A DNA stretch of 45,428 nucleotides, taken from contig JADQBV010000114.1 of assembly GCA_016278415.1 (NCBI GenBank), positions 1 to 45,428 on the forward strand, read 5' to 3'. This document shows positions 43,028 to 45,428 of this stretch, one piece after another; position 1 is the first letter of the stretch, and every line of letters begins with the position of its first letter. The translations under genes were made by a program, and so were the position numbers. This DNA is from Halanaerobiales bacterium (GTDB lineage: Bacteria > Bacillota_F > Halanaerobiia > Halanaerobiales > DTU029). The notes beneath the pieces were generated by a model that saw only the letters and a program-made list of their open reading frames with translations, had not been told where the DNA came from and searched no databases.

Positions 43028-43699
43028 TTAAAAACCCTCCTTAAAAATTTTCTCTACATATTTACTTACCTTTTCATGTATTTTTTCAATAGATATTATA
43101 CTGTTTTCTTCAATGCAATCTACAATCGACCACTCATACCTTTCAGCAATCCCTAAGGCATTTTTATAAGTGGTATGTAAATATTCAATATCTCTTTCAT
43201 GAATATCTCTATATCCCCTGTCATTTATTAACTTAATACTATATTTTGGCGGCATATCCAGAAAGACAACTAAATCTGGTTCAGGAAGAGCAAATTTGTT
43301 AAATTCCAGGTCCCTTAACCAATCAAGATAAGATTCCCTTTCCCTAACATCATCTATCTTAGAAGCCTGATGTATCATGTTCGAAGTAGTATAACGATCA
43401 GCCAAAATTATAGCACCTTTATCATAAAGGTTCTTCCATTTCTTTTGAAATGATGCAAACCTATCAACAGCATAAAAAGTAGATGCTGCATATAAATTGA
43501 CATCTTTTGGCTTTTCACCAAAATCACCACCTAAATACATCTTGACCAGAGCAGAGGAATCACTTTCATAATCGGGAAATTCAACCTTATAAACATCATG
43601 ACCTTCTTGTTTTAATTTATTATAAAGCATTTCAAACTGGGTAGTCTTACCACTACCATCTATGCCTGATTCAATCACTATTAATTTGCCAGCAGTCAT
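43028..43699 (-). CDS. tmk: Thymidylate kinase
   Basis: A 223-residue dTMP kinase: VIESGIDGSGKTTQFEMLYN (P-loop), VEFPDYESDSS, ILADRYTTSNMIHQASK (DRY/T-S motif) and FLDMPPKYSIKLINDRG (lid start). It makes dTDP for DNA synthesis. The ESGIDGSGKT form with FPDY is a Clostridia-type variant. AGGAG lies 9 nt before the ATG. It heads the tmk-darA pair; the 407-nt gap upstream carries a repeated hairpin element. Confidence 0.93.
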   Translation of the reverse strand: MTAGKLIVIESGIDGSGKTTQFEMLYNKLKQEGHDVYKVEFPDYESDSSALVKMYLGGDFGEKPKDVNLYAASTFYAVDRFASFQKKWKNLYDKGAIILADRYTTSNMIHQASKIDDVRERESYLDWLRDLEFNKFALPEPDLVVFLDMPPKYSIKLINDRGYRDIHERDIEYLHTTYKNALGIAERYEWSIVDCIEENSIISIEKIHEKVSKYVEKIFKEGF

Positions 43700-43742
43700 A
43701 TAGTGCTACTCCTATTCTATAATTATCTTTTGATTTACTTCT

Positions 43743-43781
43743 CTAGGATTCAATGAAACATCTGAATCAAGTCTTCTTTAC
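43743..43781 (-). repeat. Copy 1 of a hairpin-bearing repeat
   Basis: 39 nt, matching 43854-43893 except for three positions (AAT versus AGGT region). It contains the hairpin GATTCA...TGAATC followed on the plus strand by AAGTCTTCTTT. It lies 44 nt upstream of the tmk start. Confidence 0.7.
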
Positions 43782-43789
43782 CCTCATAA

Positions 43790-43835
43790 CTAACTGCTAC
43801 TAGATTCTAACTTGCAAGACTGCAAGTAGCAGTAA
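43790..43835. repeat. Dyad between the two repeat copies
   Basis: ACTGCTACT and AGTAGCAGT form a 9-bp outer stem; ACTTGC/GCAAGT is a competing inner hairpin. Together with the flanking repeats it makes a 151-bp structured block; no reading frame is present. The remaining part of the 43700-44106 gap is AT-rich and featureless apart from the promoter at 43989. Confidence 0.45.
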
Positions 43836-43853
43836 GTTTCAGGATAAGTGCGA

Positions 43854-43893
43854 CTAGGATTCAGGTGAAACATCTGAATCAAGTCTTCTTTAC
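43854..43893 (-). repeat. Copy 2 of a hairpin-bearing repeat
   Basis: 40 nt with the perfect 7-bp hairpin GATTCAG/CTGAATC, starting 111 nt after the start of copy 1 in the same orientation. The two copies differ in the loop-proximal bases, where copy 2 has the better stem. Confidence 0.7.
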
Positions 43894-43988
43894 AGTATTC
43901 TCGATAAAAACGGAAATCCCTGCAAATCTTAGGTTCCCTGTCTACTAATCTTTAAAAATAGTAAAAATTTTACAGTATAAAAAATATA

Positions 43989-44016
43989 TTGTTGGTATAG
44001 ACTAATTTCATATAAA
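43989..44016 (+). promoter_or_regulatory. Predicted promoter of the small HTH gene
   Basis: TTGTTG (43989-43994), a 16-nt spacer and TATAAA (44011-44016) on the plus strand, about 90 nt before the ATG. A weak hairpin ACCTA/TAGGT (44054-44069) lies between. Confidence 0.4.
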
Positions 44017-44106
44017 AATATAAGTATTAATTATTATTTAAATAAAAATAATTACCTATTTAAGTAGGTTCTATTTTACTAATAAAAAGTGAAGGATGTG
44101 ACATAT

Positions 44107-44268
44107 ATGGAAAAAGTACTGGAGAAAGAAAATAAAAAAGTAGACCACCACGATTTCCTCATCGCCTGGTCTACTGGAATGAATGATTTTGAAATTTCAG
44201 AAAGACTAGGTGTTTCTCTCAAAACAGTTATGGAAGTTAAAACAGATTTATTTGAAGAAGAGGAATAA
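44107..44268 (+). CDS. 53-residue helix-turn-helix-like protein
   Basis: ATG at 44107 opens 53 codons with a TAA at 44266-44268; AAGGA lies about 10 nt upstream. The protein (MEKVLEKENKKVDHHDFLIA, WSTGMNDFEISERLGVSLKT and on to FEEEE) looks like one HTH unit: the ISERLGVSLKTV stretch resembles the second and third helices of sigma-region-4 or MerR/CENP-B-type domains, with charged ends. No named family recognised; DNA binding is inference. Plus strand, between divergent tmk and convergent trxB. Confidence 0.65.
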   Translation: MEKVLEKENKKVDHHDFLIAWSTGMNDFEISERLGVSLKTVMEVKTDLFEEEE

Positions 44269-44333
44269 ATCCCTAGTTTAATCTAAATCCTATGAATATT
44301 TATAAGGACTTATTCAAACTACATAAAATTCCC

Positions 44334-45266
44334 CTACTTCAAACTATCAATATATTTACTTATTTCTATAGCTGCAGCAGCTCCAGCGCCTGCAGATGTT
44401 ATTACCTGTCTATAGAATGGGTCTTGAACATCACCAGCTGCATAGATCCCTTTTTTGCTGGTCATATATTTATCATCTGTAACTATATATCCCCAATCAT
44501 CTAATTCTATATACTCTTCAAATAAATTGGTATTAGGATTATAGCCAATTGCAATAAATACACCACTAACATCTAGTTCCTTTTTTTCACCAGTCTTATT
44601 ATTAACAATTGATAATGCCTTTACCTTCTCATCTCCAAGAATTTCTTCCACTTCAGTATCCCATAAAACTTCAATTTTAGGATTGTTCATAACCCTTTCA
44701 GCCAAGATACTTGTACCCCTAAATTCATTACGTCTGTGCAAAACAAAGACTTTTGAACAAAAATTAGTTAAGTAGTTTGCTTCTTCTAAAGCAGTATCTC
44801 CACCACCTACAACAGCCACATCTTTCTCCTTAAAAAAAGCACCATCACATGTTGCACAATAGGAAACTCCACGACCTACTAGCCTTGTTTCACTCTCAAG
44901 ACCTAATTTGCGAGGCGAAGCACCTGTAGTTATAATGATTGTCTCCGTATTATATATATTTTCATCAGTCTCTATTATATATGGACTTTTTTCAAAATTC
45001 ACTTTATGTACTGCTTCATAAGCCATTCTACCCTCTAAGTTTTCAACTTGTTTTATCATTCTTTGCATTAATTCAAATCCATTAATGCCATCAGGAAAAC
45101 CAGGGAAATTTTCTATCTCTGGAGAAGTCGTAATTTGTCCACCTGGTTCCGGACCCATTAAAACTATAGGATCAAGACCAGCTCGGGACCCATAAATAGC
45201 CGCTGTTAGCCCTGCAGGCCCTCCGCCAATCACTAGCATTTTTTCATTAATTACGTCATTGCTCAT
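44334..45266 (-). CDS. trxB: Thioredoxin reductase
   Basis: A 310-residue flavoprotein. LVIGGGPAGLTAAIYGSRAG binds FAD, PGGQITTSPEIENFPGFPDG is family-typical, CATCDGAFF near 138 is the redox-active CxxC, VAVVGGGDTALEEANYL binds NADPH, and GIYAAGDVQDPFYRQVITSA closes the FAD site. It reduces thioredoxin with NADPH. ATG 45264-45266 has AGGAGG exactly 7 nt upstream and is preferred over TTG 45272. Single gene; no terminator is clear in the 65 nt before the small HTH gene. Confidence 0.97.
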   Translation of the reverse strand: MSNDVINEKMLVIGGGPAGLTAAIYGSRAGLDPIVLMGPEPGGQITTSPEIENFPGFPDGINGFELMQRMIKQVENLEGRMAYEAVHKVNFEKSPYIIETDENIYNTETIIITTGASPRKLGLESETRLVGRGVSYCATCDGAFFKEKDVAVVGGGDTALEEANYLTNFCSKVFVLHRRNEFRGTSILAERVMNNPKIEVLWDTEVEEILGDEKVKALSIVNNKTGEKKELDVSGVFIAIGYNPNTNLFEEYIELDDWGYIVTDDKYMTSKKGIYAAGDVQDPFYRQVITSAGAGAAAAIEISKYIDSLK

Positions 45267-45428
45267 CTTCAAACCTCCTGTTATTAGTGTGTCCTCTATT
45301 TAATATATTATTTATTAAAGTAAATTAAAGTGATTAAATATACTTAACTCAGCATTGATGCATATTTATTATTATACTCAAACTTCGCACATAAATAATT
45401 TCTGTGCACCTTGAAATATCAATATTTA

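Noticed and set aside
43743..43893. Direct repeats as a CRISPR array
   Set aside because: Only two copies, a 72-nt structured spacer and no cas genes in the window.

Overview
The window is AT-rich Gram-positive DNA, most likely from an anaerobic member of the Bacillota; a Halanaerobiales- or Clostridia-like lineage fits best. Reasons: the Firmicutes order tmk-darA-holB-ricT-yabA-trmN6-rsmI-metG, the pair walJ-rlmH, a Rex redox repressor, strong AGGAGG-type ribosome binding sites, frequent TTG/GTG starts and U-tract terminators. The genus assignment is inference. Almost everything is on the minus strand; only cheB-cheR and a 53-residue HTH gene lie on the plus strand.

Region by region. 1-2.5 kb: the end of a cell-surface polysaccharide operon (GT4, GT2 and a GT11 fucosyltransferase cut by the window edge). 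2.5-7.7 kb: single genes (an Eis-like acetyltransferase, a YcaQ-family DNA glycosylase, a divergent FMN enzyme, a Phd/ParE toxin-antitoxin pair) and, at 4271-4529, an intergenic stretch that folds into two closed domains plus a terminator and looks like an unassigned structured RNA. 7.7-13 kb: a cyclic-di-GMP area. A c-di-GMP-I riboswitch leads an operon made of a solute-binding-protein gene broken by one in-frame TAA and a GAF-GGDEF-HD-GYP gene. Nearby are a membrane GGDEF protein and remnants of an MFS transporter and a WYL regulator.

13.07-28.85 kb: a 15.8-kb defence island inserted in the 3' end of rlmH, the same place staphylococcal SCC elements use. It is bounded by a perfect 33-bp direct repeat (13072-13104 and 28818-28850) covering the last seven codons and stop of rlmH, so rlmH stays intact. 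It holds, in transcription order, an OLD-family ATPase-nuclease and a UvrD-like helicase (Gabija-like pair), a dGTPase-type HD phosphohydrolase with an unfamiliar N-terminal domain, an unrecognised 187-residue protein, a Type III restriction-modification pair (mod, res), and a Hachiman-type pair (hamA, hamB). No recombinase is present, so the island appears non-autonomous. The Gabija-like pair extended by a dGTPase and an unknown protein is the best candidate here for an undescribed combination.

28.8-45.4 kb: conserved chromosome. rlmH with walJ, the chemotaxis pair cheB-cheR, rex, a SWIM-SNF2 ATPase, the replication/translation operon holB-ricT-yabA-trmN6-rsmI-metG, tmk-darA, and trxB. The tmk-trxB gap carries two copies of a 39-40 bp hairpin-bearing repeat.
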